Source of the DNA: a bacterium 210820-DFI.6.37
Lineage (GTDB): Bacteria; Bacillota; Clostridia; Peptostreptococcales; Anaerovoracaceae
Reading direction: 5' to 3'
Length of the DNA stretch: 15,503 nucleotides
Assembly: GCA_020558355.1 (NCBI GenBank)
Contig: JAJCKG010000030.1
Location: 1 to 15,503 of the forward strand
The position numbers and the translations under genes are program-made. The notes below the pieces were generated by a model that ran no database searches, was not told the DNA's origin, and was given only the letters and a program-made list of their open reading frames with translations. Positions 7,324 to 14,025 of this stretch are shown piece by piece (position 1 is the stretch's first letter; the number at the start of each line of letters is the position of its first letter).

Positions 7324-8096
7324 AGAAGATAAGTACAGAAAAAAAATTAACAGTAATTACTGTCGTTGTTATTTTAGCTTTCTGGTATTTTATAACAAAG
7401 TTTGGGGCGTTTTCTGAAATAATCATTCCTTCACCTAAGAGCGTTTGGGAAAGTTTTATTGATGTTATTACAACGGGTTATAAAGGACATAGTTTGTTAG
7501 AGCATCTTGGCACCAGCTTAAGACGGTTGATTATCGCTTATGTGCTGGTAGTAGTTACTGCGGTTCCGCTTGGCCTTCTAAGTGGATATAATTCCAGGAT
7601 CCGGGCCATATGGGAACCAATCATTGAATTTTACAGACCGTTACCTCCACTTGCGTATTATACAATTCTTGTTTTATGGATGGGAATTGGGGAGTCTTCC
7701 AAACTGGCATTGTTATATTTAGCGGGATTTGCGCCGGTATATATAGCTTGTGTATCTGGAGTAATGAGAATTCACGAGGATTACATATACGGGGCGGGTA
7801 CTCTTGGAGCAAATAAGGCACAGATTTTCTTCTATGTGATTTTTCCGGCTACGTTGACGGATATATTCACTGGTCTCAGAACTGCGTTGGGAGTAGAATA
7901 TACAACCCTGGTCGCGGCGGAAATGGTCGCGGCGACGGCAGGAATGGGATGGTTAGTGCTGGATGCCAGTAATTATCTGCGGAGTGATACCGTTTTTATG
8001 GGAGTAATCATCATGGGTATTACAGGAATCCTTTTAGATAAAATCATACGTATCATAGAAGGCAAAGTCGTCCATTGGAAAGGAAAAAACAGTTAG
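7320..8096 (+). CDS. tauC: Taurine-type ABC transporter permease
   Basis: This inner-membrane permease (258 aa) of the nitrate/sulfonate/taurine ABC family is predicted to form the channel for taurine uptake. The first hydrophobic segment (about residues 9-26) is followed by the typical IIIPSPKSVWESF segment, several further membrane helices, and the cytoplasmic EAA-like loop AGTLGANKAQIFFYVIFPA that docks on the ATPase. The start is GTG 7320, nine nt after AGGAAGAG, and overlaps the stop of a possible leader ORF. Its 3' end precedes the lipoprotein gene by 20 nt. Substrate assignment comes from the TauA-like binding protein and the neighbouring taurine enzymes. An alkanesulfonate permease (SsuC) would look the same. 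Confidence 0.88.
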   Translation: MKKISTEKKLTVITVVVILAFWYFITKFGAFSEIIIPSPKSVWESFIDVITTGYKGHSLLEHLGTSLRRLIIAYVLVVVTAVPLGLLSGYNSRIRAIWEPIIEFYRPLPPLAYYTILVLWMGIGESSKLALLYLAGFAPVYIACVSGVMRIHEDYIYGAGTLGANKAQIFFYVIFPATLTDIFTGLRTALGVEYTTLVAAEMVAATAGMGWLVLDASNYLRSDTVFMGVIIMGITGILLDKIIRIIEGKVVHWKGKNS

Positions 8097-8116
8097 AACA
8101 GAAAAGGAGAGGAATT

Positions 8117-9118
8117 ATGAAAAAATTATTAGTAGGAGCATTATTGGTGATATTCGCGTTGGGAACTCTTGTGGGCTGCGGCTCGGGGAGCGAAGAAGAG
8201 ACATCCGCAAGCGCTGAGGTGGTAAATATCGGAACGATGAATTTGGTGAATGGAGATTTGATTGCACAGTATGAAAAGTATTATGAGGACGAGTTAGGCG
8301 TTGAAGTAAACTTAGTTAATTTTGATTCAGGAAAAGATGTAAATACCGCGTTGGCAGCAGGCAGCATTGATATTTCAGAGCTTGGCTCATCTCCAACAGC
8401 GCAGGGAATTGCGAATGGCGTTGATTATGAAGTCTTCTGGATTGGTGACATCATAGGGGCCGCGGAGTCTTTAGTGGCTACAAATGATTCTGGAATTTCC
8501 AGTATAGAAGATTTAAAGGGAAAGAAGGTTGCGACTCCGTTTGCTTCTACTGCGCACTATAGCCTTTTAAACGCATTAGCGCAGGCCGGGATTTCAGAAA
8601 CCGATTTAGAATTATATGATCTGCAGCCTGATGACATTTACGCGGCTTGGACAAGGGGAGATCTTGACGCGGCGTATGTATGGTATCCTGTACTGGGCCA
8701 GCTGTTAGAGAATGGAAAGACTATTACCGATTCTGAAAAGCTGGCGGCAGATGGGATCATTACAGCTGATCTTAATGTAGTTAGAACAGAGTTTGCGGAG
8801 GCAAATCCGGATATTGTTGTTAATTATGTAAAAGCGCAGATTAAGGCAAACGATGTCCTCTTGAATGATCCGGAAACAGCGGCAAAAGAGGTCGCCTCTG
8901 TTCTGGAAATATCAGAAGAGGATGCCGCCGGTCAAATTACACAGTTTAAATATCTTACCGCCGATGAGCAGATTGAGTATTTGAGCGAACAGATTGCGCA
9001 AACCTTAAAGGATACGGCTGATTTCCTTGTGGAACAGGATAGCATCAGCGAGTCCCCTGAGCTTGAAGATTTTGCTGACAAGGTTACTACCGAGTTTATC
9101 GAGGAAGCAACAAAGTAG
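8117..9118 (+). CDS. tauA: Taurine-binding lipoprotein of the ABC importer
   Basis: This extracellular solute-binding lipoprotein (333 aa) should deliver taurine to the permease. The start is ATG 8117 with AAGGAGAGG just upstream; an earlier in-frame ATG at 8075 lies inside the permease gene and would destroy the signal peptide. Residues 1-22 form a lipoprotein signal (MKK, hydrophobic core, lipobox LVGC), so the mature protein starts at a lipidated cysteine. The mature part carries segments typical of TauA proteins: NFDSGKDVNTALAAGSIDI, GSSPTAQGIANG, YEVFWIGDIIGAAESLV, FASTAHYSLLNAL and RGDLDAAYVWYPVLG. These favour taurine over nitrate or nitrile-type ligands. The C-terminal third is acidic. 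Confidence 0.92.
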   Translation: MKKLLVGALLVIFALGTLVGCGSGSEEETSASAEVVNIGTMNLVNGDLIAQYEKYYEDELGVEVNLVNFDSGKDVNTALAAGSIDISELGSSPTAQGIANGVDYEVFWIGDIIGAAESLVATNDSGISSIEDLKGKKVATPFASTAHYSLLNALAQAGISETDLELYDLQPDDIYAAWTRGDLDAAYVWYPVLGQLLENGKTITDSEKLAADGIITADLNVVRTEFAEANPDIVVNYVKAQIKANDVLLNDPETAAKEVASVLEISEEDAAGQITQFKYLTADEQIEYLSEQIAQTLKDTADFLVEQDSISESPELEDFADKVTTEFIEEATK

Positions 9119-9126
9119 AGGCTATT

Positions 9127-9987
9127 ATGGAAGAAAAAAAAGAGTTTGATCTGTATGAACCCCAGGGTGAATTAATTGCTGTAGATAATATAAAATTTAC
9201 ACCAAAGAAATATGAAGAGGAGATTATCAAAATTGATAATGTAGATCTGGAGTATGTAGGAAACTCAGGGAAGCTAAAAGCTTTGGAAAATATAAACTTT
9301 AATATTTATCGCGGTGAGTTCATCTGTGTTTTAGGTCCTTCCGGCTGCGGAAAAAGTACCCTGTTAAAGATACTTGCGGGTTTTATTAAAGCGACAAAGG
9401 GTGAGGTCTCATTAGAGGGCGAACCGATTGACGGCATTGATTGGCATAGAGGCGTTGTATTTCAAAACCCCCCATTGTACGATTGGTTTTCCGTAAAAGA
9501 TAACATTGCCTTTGGACCGAAAATGAGAGGCGTTCCAAAGGCGGAATACAATGCTTTGGCGGATGAATATCTGAAAAAAGTAGGACTTTATGAATTTGCG
9601 GATAAAAAAATCTACGAATTATCCGGAGGGATGAAGCAAAGAGTTTCCATAGCCAGAGCGCTGATCAATGATCCGGAGATTTTGTTGATGGATGAGCCTT
9701 TTGGAGCTTTAGACGCGTTAACGAGAGAGAATGTTCAAGATCTTACCAGGAAAATCTGGTGGGATACGGGAAAAACCATTCTGTTTATTACACATGATGT
9801 TGAAGAGGCTTTACTGCTTGCCACAAGAATTATAGTCCTCAGTAAACATCCGGGAACAATTATCGAAGATATCCCTGTTGATTTTTCAAGAAAGATCATT
9901 GAAGAGGGAGCGACCGATATTAAATTTACAGAAGACTTTTATAAATATCGAGAAAAACTTTTAAAAGAAATCAATAATCAGGGATAA
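9127..9987 (+). CDS. tauB: Taurine-type ABC transporter ATPase
   Basis: This cytoplasmic ATPase subunit (286 aa) powers the importer. Motifs appear in order: Walker A GPSGCGKST (70-78), Q-loop Gln113 in VVFQNPPLYDWFSV, signature LSGGMKQR (165-172), Walker B ILLMDEPFGALD (185-196) and H-loop His223 in ITHDVEEA. An N-terminal extension of about 35 residues before the ATPase fold is longer than in Escherichia coli TauB. The gene begins 8 nt after tauA with only a weak GAGG, so translational coupling is likely. Its stop codon directly abuts the operon terminator. Confidence 0.92.
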   Translation: MEEKKEFDLYEPQGELIAVDNIKFTPKKYEEEIIKIDNVDLEYVGNSGKLKALENINFNIYRGEFICVLGPSGCGKSTLLKILAGFIKATKGEVSLEGEPIDGIDWHRGVVFQNPPLYDWFSVKDNIAFGPKMRGVPKAEYNALADEYLKKVGLYEFADKKIYELSGGMKQRVSIARALINDPEILLMDEPFGALDALTRENVQDLTRKIWWDTGKTILFITHDVEEALLLATRIIVLSKHPGTIIEDIPVDFSRKIIEEGATDIKFTEDFYKYREKLLKEINNQG

Positions 9988-10026
9988 AAAAATGGGCTTT
10001 CTAAGCGAATTAGAAGGCCCATTTTT
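9988..10026. terminator. Strong bidirectional terminator after tauB
   Basis: A 17-bp stem (9988-10004 with 10010-10026, one T-G wobble) closes a 5-nt loop. A-rich and T-rich outer arms let it work in both directions. It ends the importer operon right after the tauB stop. Confidence 0.9.
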
Positions 10027-10070
10027 CATCCTTCGGCAGTGTTGAGAAGTAACAGCAGAGCGATATGGCG

Positions 10071-10090
10071 AAAAAATTAAAAAAAATTCC
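10071..10090 (+). promoter_or_regulatory. A-tract box upstream of promoter 3 (copy 3 of 3)
   Basis: A6-TT-A8-TTCC is identical to 234-253 and is again 12 nt from the -35 hexamer. GCGAT precedes it at 10060-10064. Together with copies 1 and 2 it suggests joint control of taurine breakdown, uptake and sulfite use. Confidence 0.65.
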
Positions 10091-10102
10091 ATGTTAATCA
10101 TA

Positions 10103-10131
10103 TTGATTTAATAGGAAACGGTGTGTATGAT
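10103..10131 (+). promoter_or_regulatory. Sigma-A promoter of the sulfite-to-homocysteine operon
   Basis: TTGATT (10103-10108), 17 nt and TATGAT (10126-10131) give a good sigma-A promoter with a start near 10138. That leaves a leader of about 58 nt before the first gene. I see no S-box, T-box or other riboswitch in this leader. Confidence 0.7.
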
Positions 10132-10196
10132 GTAAGCGTTAAGGCATGTAAAATTGTACTTCTATTTCTATAAAATGAGGGAGAAAAAAGAAAGAC

Positions 10197-11111
10197 ATGT
10201 ATGATGTGACAATAATCGGAAGTGGCCCGGCTGGATTGGGGGCTGCTTTATATTTGCAAAGGGCCGGTTTTCGGGTTTTGATTATTGAAAAAGAATATGA
10301 AGGCGCGGGGCAGGTTGAGAAGGGCGTGCGGATCGAAAATTACTTGGGGATCCCCGCTATATCTGGTTATGAATTAGGAGAAAAATTCAGAAACCATGTT
10401 TTGTCTTATGGCGCGCCTTTTCTTGAGGCGGAAGCTGTAGCGCTTCGACATAAACAGCATTGGGAAGTCCTGCTCGCCGATGGGAAAACAATAGAATCAG
10501 AAGCGTTGATTTACGCGGCAGGCGCTGTCCCTCGGAGATTAGGGGTAAAAGGGGAAGCCGAGTACCTTGGGCGGGGAGTATCTTACTGCGCGTTTTGTGA
10601 TGGCTCCTTGTATAGACAGAAAACGGTGGCGGTAGTCGGAGGAGGAGACGCCGCGTTGGATGATGCGTTGTATCTTTCTAACATTTGCGGAAAAGTCTTT
10701 CTTGTTCACAGGAGAAAACAGTTTCGCGGCGCGTATACCACTTTGAAAAAAATTATAAAAAGAGAAAATATAGAAATACTGACTGAGATACAAATCACAG
10801 AAATATGTGGTCGCAAAAAAGTAGAGCAAGTGGAGTTGAATAATGGGAATAGGTTGAAAATAGACGGTTTGTTTATCGCGATAGGTTCCATTCCCGAAAC
10901 AGAAGCGGCGCGGGGTTTTGTTCAGCTTGATGAATCCGGTTATATCCGCGCTGCGGAGAATGGTGTCACACAAAGCGAGGGCCTCTTTGCCGCGGGAGAT
11001 GTGCGGACAAAAAAACTAAGACAGGTGATTACTGCGGTTGCCGATGGAGCAAATGCCGCAACATCCGCGACCGAATGGTTGCGCCATAAGTTGGAGCAGG
11101 AGGGAAAATGA
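10197..11111 (+). CDS. NADPH-dependent thioredoxin reductase
   Basis: This flavoprotein disulfide reductase (304 aa) of the low-molecular-weight TrxR type is predicted to reduce the thioredoxin encoded downstream. It has the FAD-binding GSGPAG (8-13), a redox pair Cys131-Ala-Phe-Cys134-Asp where TrxB usually has CATC, the NADPH-binding GGGDAALDDA (148-157) and HRRKQFRG (171-178), whose arginines favour NADPH over NADH. The C-terminal FAD motif is AAGDVRTKKLRQVITAVADG. Only a distant GAGGGAG lies upstream of the ATG, so translation initiation may be modest. It is the first gene of the operon and overlaps metY by ATGA, so it serves sulfur reduction here rather than general housekeeping. Whether its only partner is the local CVAC thioredoxin is inference. 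Confidence 0.88.
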   Translation: MYDVTIIGSGPAGLGAALYLQRAGFRVLIIEKEYEGAGQVEKGVRIENYLGIPAISGYELGEKFRNHVLSYGAPFLEAEAVALRHKQHWEVLLADGKTIESEALIYAAGAVPRRLGVKGEAEYLGRGVSYCAFCDGSLYRQKTVAVVGGGDAALDDALYLSNICGKVFLVHRRKQFRGAYTTLKKIIKRENIEILTEIQITEICGRKKVEQVELNNGNRLKIDGLFIAIGSIPETEAARGFVQLDESGYIRAAENGVTQSEGLFAAGDVRTKKLRQVITAVADGANAATSATEWLRHKLEQEGK

Positions 11112-12361
11112 GATTTAATACAGCGGTTGTACACGAAGGAAGAGAAAAAAATGAAACGTATGGAGCTACATTACCTCCTATATATCAGTCCAGCGCGTTT
11201 GAGCAGGAAACAGCGGAAAAGCTGGAAAAAATATTTGATAATAAATTGCCAGGATATTGTTATACCAGAGTAGCTAACCCGACAGTAGCGGCTTTTGAGA
11301 GAAAGATTACAAAGCTAGAGGGTGGAATTGCTTCTGTGGCCTGTGCGTCCGGAATGGCAGCGCTGGCAAATGCTTTTTTAAATATTTTGCGGACTGGGGA
11401 TGAAATTGTAACCAGCGCAAGCTTATATGGAGGGACGATTGACTTGTTCCGTGATCTGGAAGCTTTTGGAATTCGTACTGTATATGTAGAAAATAATAAT
11501 TGGGACGCGTTTGAAACAGCTATCAATGACCGCACCCGCCTCATCTTTGCGGAAACGATTGGGAATCCCAGACTAGATGTGACAGATATCAAAACTCTGG
11601 CTAATATAGCACACAGGCGTGAGCTGCCATTAATTATTGATAACACTACAGCGACCTCTTATTTGGTTCGCCCTCTGGAACTGGGAGCGGATATTGTTGT
11701 GAATTCTTCTTCTAAATATATAAACGGCAACAGTAGTGGCATCAGCGGCGTTTTAACAGACAGCGGTCATTTCAAATGGAAAAAAGAAAAGTACCCTGTA
11801 TTAGCCGATTATATAAAATTTGGAAGCATGGCCTATATTGCCAGAATGCGAGCTTCCATATTCAGAGATATAGGCGCTTGCTTATCACCCCAGAATGCTT
11901 TTTTGAATCTGCTGGGTATCGAAACGCTGGGGCTTAGGATGGAGCGGCAGTGTCAGAACGCGTATGAACTGGCCAGGTGGATACAGACTTCATATCCTGA
12001 AATCCACGTTAATTATCCGGGCCTTAAAAGCAGTCCGTGGCATGAAATAGCAAAACAAGAGCTTCATGGAGGATATGGAGCGATTCTGACAGTTCGGGTA
12101 GGAAGCGGGAAAAACGCGTTTTCCCTTATCAATCACCTTAAAATGGCGCGTAGGGTATCGAATATAGGTGACACAAAAACTCTTGTAATTCATCCCGCGT
12201 CTACAATCAGTCTGTATAGTACAGAGAAACAGAAAGCCGCTGCGGGTGTATATGAGGATTTGGTTCGAATAAGTGTAGGGATTGAGGATATTGAAGATAT
12301 TATACAGGATTTTAAACAGGCCATAGAATGTATCAATGGCTGTGGTGAAAAAACGGAATAA
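11108..12361 (+). CDS. metY: O-acetylhomoserine sulfhydrylase, probably thiocarboxylate-dependent
   Basis: This Cys/Met-metabolism PLP enzyme (417 aa) is predicted to join sulfur to O-acetylhomoserine and form homocysteine in the cytoplasm. It begins with the typical FNTAVVHEG segment, has YTRVANPTVAAFERKITKLEGG and the SGMAAL block (81-86), and carries Lys203 (NSSSKYINGNS) as the PLP lysine. After the lysine, most sulfhydrylases have YIGGHG; here it is YINGNSSGISG. In the Wolinella HcyS system MetY takes sulfur from a protein thiocarboxylate rather than free sulfide. The hcyS-, hcyF- and hcyD-like genes in this operon imply the same. The start overlaps the reductase gene by four bases. A plain sulfide-using MetY remains possible. 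Confidence 0.9.
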   Translation: MRFNTAVVHEGREKNETYGATLPPIYQSSAFEQETAEKLEKIFDNKLPGYCYTRVANPTVAAFERKITKLEGGIASVACASGMAALANAFLNILRTGDEIVTSASLYGGTIDLFRDLEAFGIRTVYVENNNWDAFETAINDRTRLIFAETIGNPRLDVTDIKTLANIAHRRELPLIIDNTTATSYLVRPLELGADIVVNSSSKYINGNSSGISGVLTDSGHFKWKKEKYPVLADYIKFGSMAYIARMRASIFRDIGACLSPQNAFLNLLGIETLGLRMERQCQNAYELARWIQTSYPEIHVNYPGLKSSPWHEIAKQELHGGYGAILTVRVGSGKNAFSLINHLKMARRVSNIGDTKTLVIHPASTISLYSTEKQKAAAGVYEDLVRISVGIEDIEDIIQDFKQAIECINGCGEKTE

Positions 12362-12374
12362 GGAGAAAAGTAAA

Positions 12375-13256
12375 ATGGACGAGAAAAAAGTAGATTATGC
12401 GGCGTTAAAAAAGGGCGGATTCATGAGGCAGAAGCAAAAGGGCTATTTTTCTCTCAGACTGCAGGTAGTTGGAGGAAATTTGACAGCTGAGAACATACGA
12501 ACCATTTCTGAAGTGGCGGATCAATATGGAAAAGGATATGTTCATATGACTTCCAGGCAGGGAATCGAGATCCCTTTTATCCACTTGAATGATATCCAAG
12601 AGGTCAGGGAAAAACTGGCTGAGGGCGGCGTAAAACCGGGTGTATGTGGCCCACGGGTCAGGACAGTGACGGCTTGTCAGGGTGAGGCTATTTGCCCAAG
12701 TGGATGCATTGACACACATGAATTGGCGGAAGAGCTGAATCAACATTATTTTGGAAGAGATCTCCCCCATAAGTTTAAATTTGGGGTGACGGGATGTCAA
12801 AATAATTGTTTGAAAGCAGAAGAAAATGATTTGGGTATTAAAGGTGGAATGACCGTTTCCTATGACAAAGATCTTTGTATCCAGTGTGGCGTCTGTATCA
12901 AGGCGTGTCGGGAAGACGCGCTTTCCATGGATGGTGATCAGATCGTCATTGACCGCAATAAATGTAATCACTGCGGGCGCTGCGTGAAATCGTGTCCGGT
13001 TGACGCGTGGAAAGGGGAAAGCGGCTATATTGTATCTTTCGGAGGCCTTTTTGGAAACAAAATTTATAAAGGTGAGAGCTTCCTTCCTATTATTCGGGAT
13101 AAAGAAACTCTATTACGTGTCACAGACGCGGCAATTGGATTCTTTGAAAAGCGCGCAAACCCTGGAGAGCGTTTTCGCTTGATGCTCCAGAGAATCGGCG
13201 AAGCGGAATTTCGTAAGACTATGAAGGAGGTATATGATGGAAAAGATACGCTTTGA
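12375..13256 (+). CDS. Siroheme sulfite reductase with fused 2[4Fe-4S] ferredoxin domain
   Basis: This 293-aa protein is predicted to reduce sulfite to sulfide. The start is ATG 12375, after AAGGAG at the metY stop; an upstream in-frame ATG at 12336 lies inside metY. Residues 15-75 match the nitrite/sulfite reductase ferredoxin-like half domain (TSRQGIEIP). The siroheme-[4Fe-4S] ligands are Cys101-X5-Cys107 (TACQGEAIC) and Cys141-X3-Cys145 (TGCQNNC). Two ferredoxin clusters follow: Cys168, 171, 174, 178 and Cys197, 200, 203, 207. This single-chain layout resembles AsrC and the Sir of the Wolinella homocysteine cluster, not two-subunit DsrAB. No AsrA, AsrB or flavoprotein partner is in the window; the electron donor is unknown. 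Confidence 0.88.
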   Translation: MDEKKVDYAALKKGGFMRQKQKGYFSLRLQVVGGNLTAENIRTISEVADQYGKGYVHMTSRQGIEIPFIHLNDIQEVREKLAEGGVKPGVCGPRVRTVTACQGEAICPSGCIDTHELAEELNQHYFGRDLPHKFKFGVTGCQNNCLKAEENDLGIKGGMTVSYDKDLCIQCGVCIKACREDALSMDGDQIVIDRNKCNHCGRCVKSCPVDAWKGESGYIVSFGGLFGNKIYKGESFLPIIRDKETLLRVTDAAIGFFEKRANPGERFRLMLQRIGEAEFRKTMKEVYDGKDTL

Positions 13257-13485
13257 TGAACTGGTGGATATTACAGATAAGGTGTGCCCGATGACCTTTG
13301 TGAAAGCGAAAGTAAGTCTGGATGAGATGGATGATGGAGAGATTCTGGCAATTCGCATGAATGACGGAGAGCCAGTACAGAATGTTCCAAGAAGTATGAA
13401 GGAGGAAGGTCATAAGGTGCTGAAGCTGATCGATAATAAAGATAAAACGTATACGCTTTATGTCCAAAAGGTGGAGGAAGCATAA
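13237..13485 (+). CDS. TusA-like sulfur-carrier protein
   Basis: This small protein (82 aa from ATG 13237, 83 from ATG 13234) belongs to the TusA/SirA fold. It has the sulfur-carrying motif Cys17-Pro-Met in DKVCPMTFVKAKVSL and the expected beta-alpha-beta-alpha-beta length. I prefer ATG 13237 because it lies six nt from AAGGAGG (13224-13230). The gene starts inside the end of the sulfite reductase gene, which indicates tight coupling. TusA-type proteins carry persulfide sulfur between enzymes. Here it could pass sulfur from the reductase to the carrier-activation step, but that role is inferred from position only. Proteins annotated as sulfurtransferase TusA are common beside clostridial sulfur genes. 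Confidence 0.85.
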   Translation: MEKIRFDELVDITDKVCPMTFVKAKVSLDEMDDGEILAIRMNDGEPVQNVPRSMKEEGHKVLKLIDNKDKTYTLYVQKVEEA

Positions 13486-13806
13486 ATGGCAGTAAGAATA
13501 AAAGCGGAAGAGTTTGAAGAAAAAGTGCTAAAAAGTGAAATTCCAGTACTGGTTGATTTTTATTCTGATTCCTGCGTCGCATGTAAAAAAATCGCTCCGG
13601 CCCTTAGAGCGGCAGAGGATCAGTTGAGTCAAAAAGTTAATTTTTATAAAGTAAATACCAATTTTGAAGAAGCATTGGCAGAACAATTTGAAATTCTATC
13701 TCAACCCACATTGGCCCTTTTCAAAGATGGAAAAGAGCAGGACCGGAAAAGCGAAATATTAAAACCGGAAGCGTTGGTTGCGTGGTTAGAATTGTATTTA
13801 GTGTAA
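13486..13806 (+). CDS. Atypical thioredoxin with CVAC active site
   Basis: This single-domain thioredoxin (106 aa) keeps the fold landmarks: VLVDFY before the active site, the active-site cysteines Cys30 and Cys33, and cis-Pro74 in SQPTLALF. The active site is SDSCVACKK instead of WCGPCK. Both the tryptophan and the Gly-Pro pair are replaced, which should change redox potential and partner choice. Its ATG follows the TusA stop directly, with GGAGGA upstream. It shares the operon with a thioredoxin reductase that also has a variant motif (CAFC), so a dedicated pair is likely. Possible jobs are feeding electrons to sulfite reduction or releasing sulfur from a persulfide; the sequence does not decide. 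Confidence 0.88.
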   Translation: MAVRIKAEEFEEKVLKSEIPVLVDFYSDSCVACKKIAPALRAAEDQLSQKVNFYKVNTNFEEALAEQFEILSQPTLALFKDGKEQDRKSEILKPEALVAWLELYLV

Positions 13807-13818
13807 AGGAGAACGAAT

Positions 13819-14025
13819 ATGCGTATTACAGTTGCGGGAGAAATAAAAGAAGTAAAGGACGGACTGACTTTAAGAGAGCTTATTGATCTGGAAAATGTGG
13901 AAACGCCTGAATATGTGACAGTTTCGATTAATGATGAATTTGTTGATTCCCAACAGAAAACAACCACAGTATTAAAAGAAGGAGATAACGTTGAATTCCT
14001 GTATTTTATGGGAGGTGGGCGTTAA
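13819..14025 (+). CDS. hcyS: ThiS-like sulfur carrier with C-terminal Arg after Gly-Gly-Gly
   Basis: This 68-aa ubiquitin-like protein has the ThiS beta-grasp pattern (MRITVAGEIKEVKDGLTLREL, then VSINDEFVDS and LKEGDNVEFLYFMGGG). ThiS ends in Gly-Gly, the site of adenylation and thiocarboxylation. This protein ends in Gly-Gly-Gly-Arg, so the terminal Arg must be removed before activation. In Wolinella, HcyS carries a C-terminal Ala that the JAMM protease HcyD removes; the hcyD-like gene here stands two genes downstream. AAGGAG precedes the ATG, and the stop overlaps the next start as TAATG. A thiamine role is unlikely because no thi genes are near. The symbol is by analogy. Confidence 0.85.
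   Translation: MRITVAGEIKEVKDGLTLRELIDLENVETPEYVTVSINDEFVDSQQKTTTVLKEGDNVEFLYFMGGGR

Noticed and set aside
8075..8116. Earlier start of the taurine-binding protein
   Set aside because: It would sit inside the permease gene and add charged residues before the lipoprotein signal. ATG 8117 has a strong ribosome binding site.
10132..10196. S-box or T-box riboswitch before the methionine-related operon
   Set aside because: The leader is only about 58 nt, with no SAM-box or T-box sequence and no terminator hairpin.
10539..10973. Minus-strand open frame opposite the thioredoxin reductase
   Set aside because: No family features; it is explained by the codon pattern of the + strand gene.
12336..12374. 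Earlier start of the sulfite reductase
   Set aside because: It lies within metY without a ribosome site; ATG 12375 follows AAGGAG.
12405..12971. Long open frame of 188 codons on the minus strand opposite the sulfite reductase
   Set aside because: It has no recognisable motif and no ribosome site, and it lies opposite a gene with clear cluster-binding cysteines.
12375..13256. Dissimilatory sulfite reductase DsrA or DsrB
   Set aside because: The protein is too short, there is no second subunit gene and no dsrC, and the neighbours are assimilatory.
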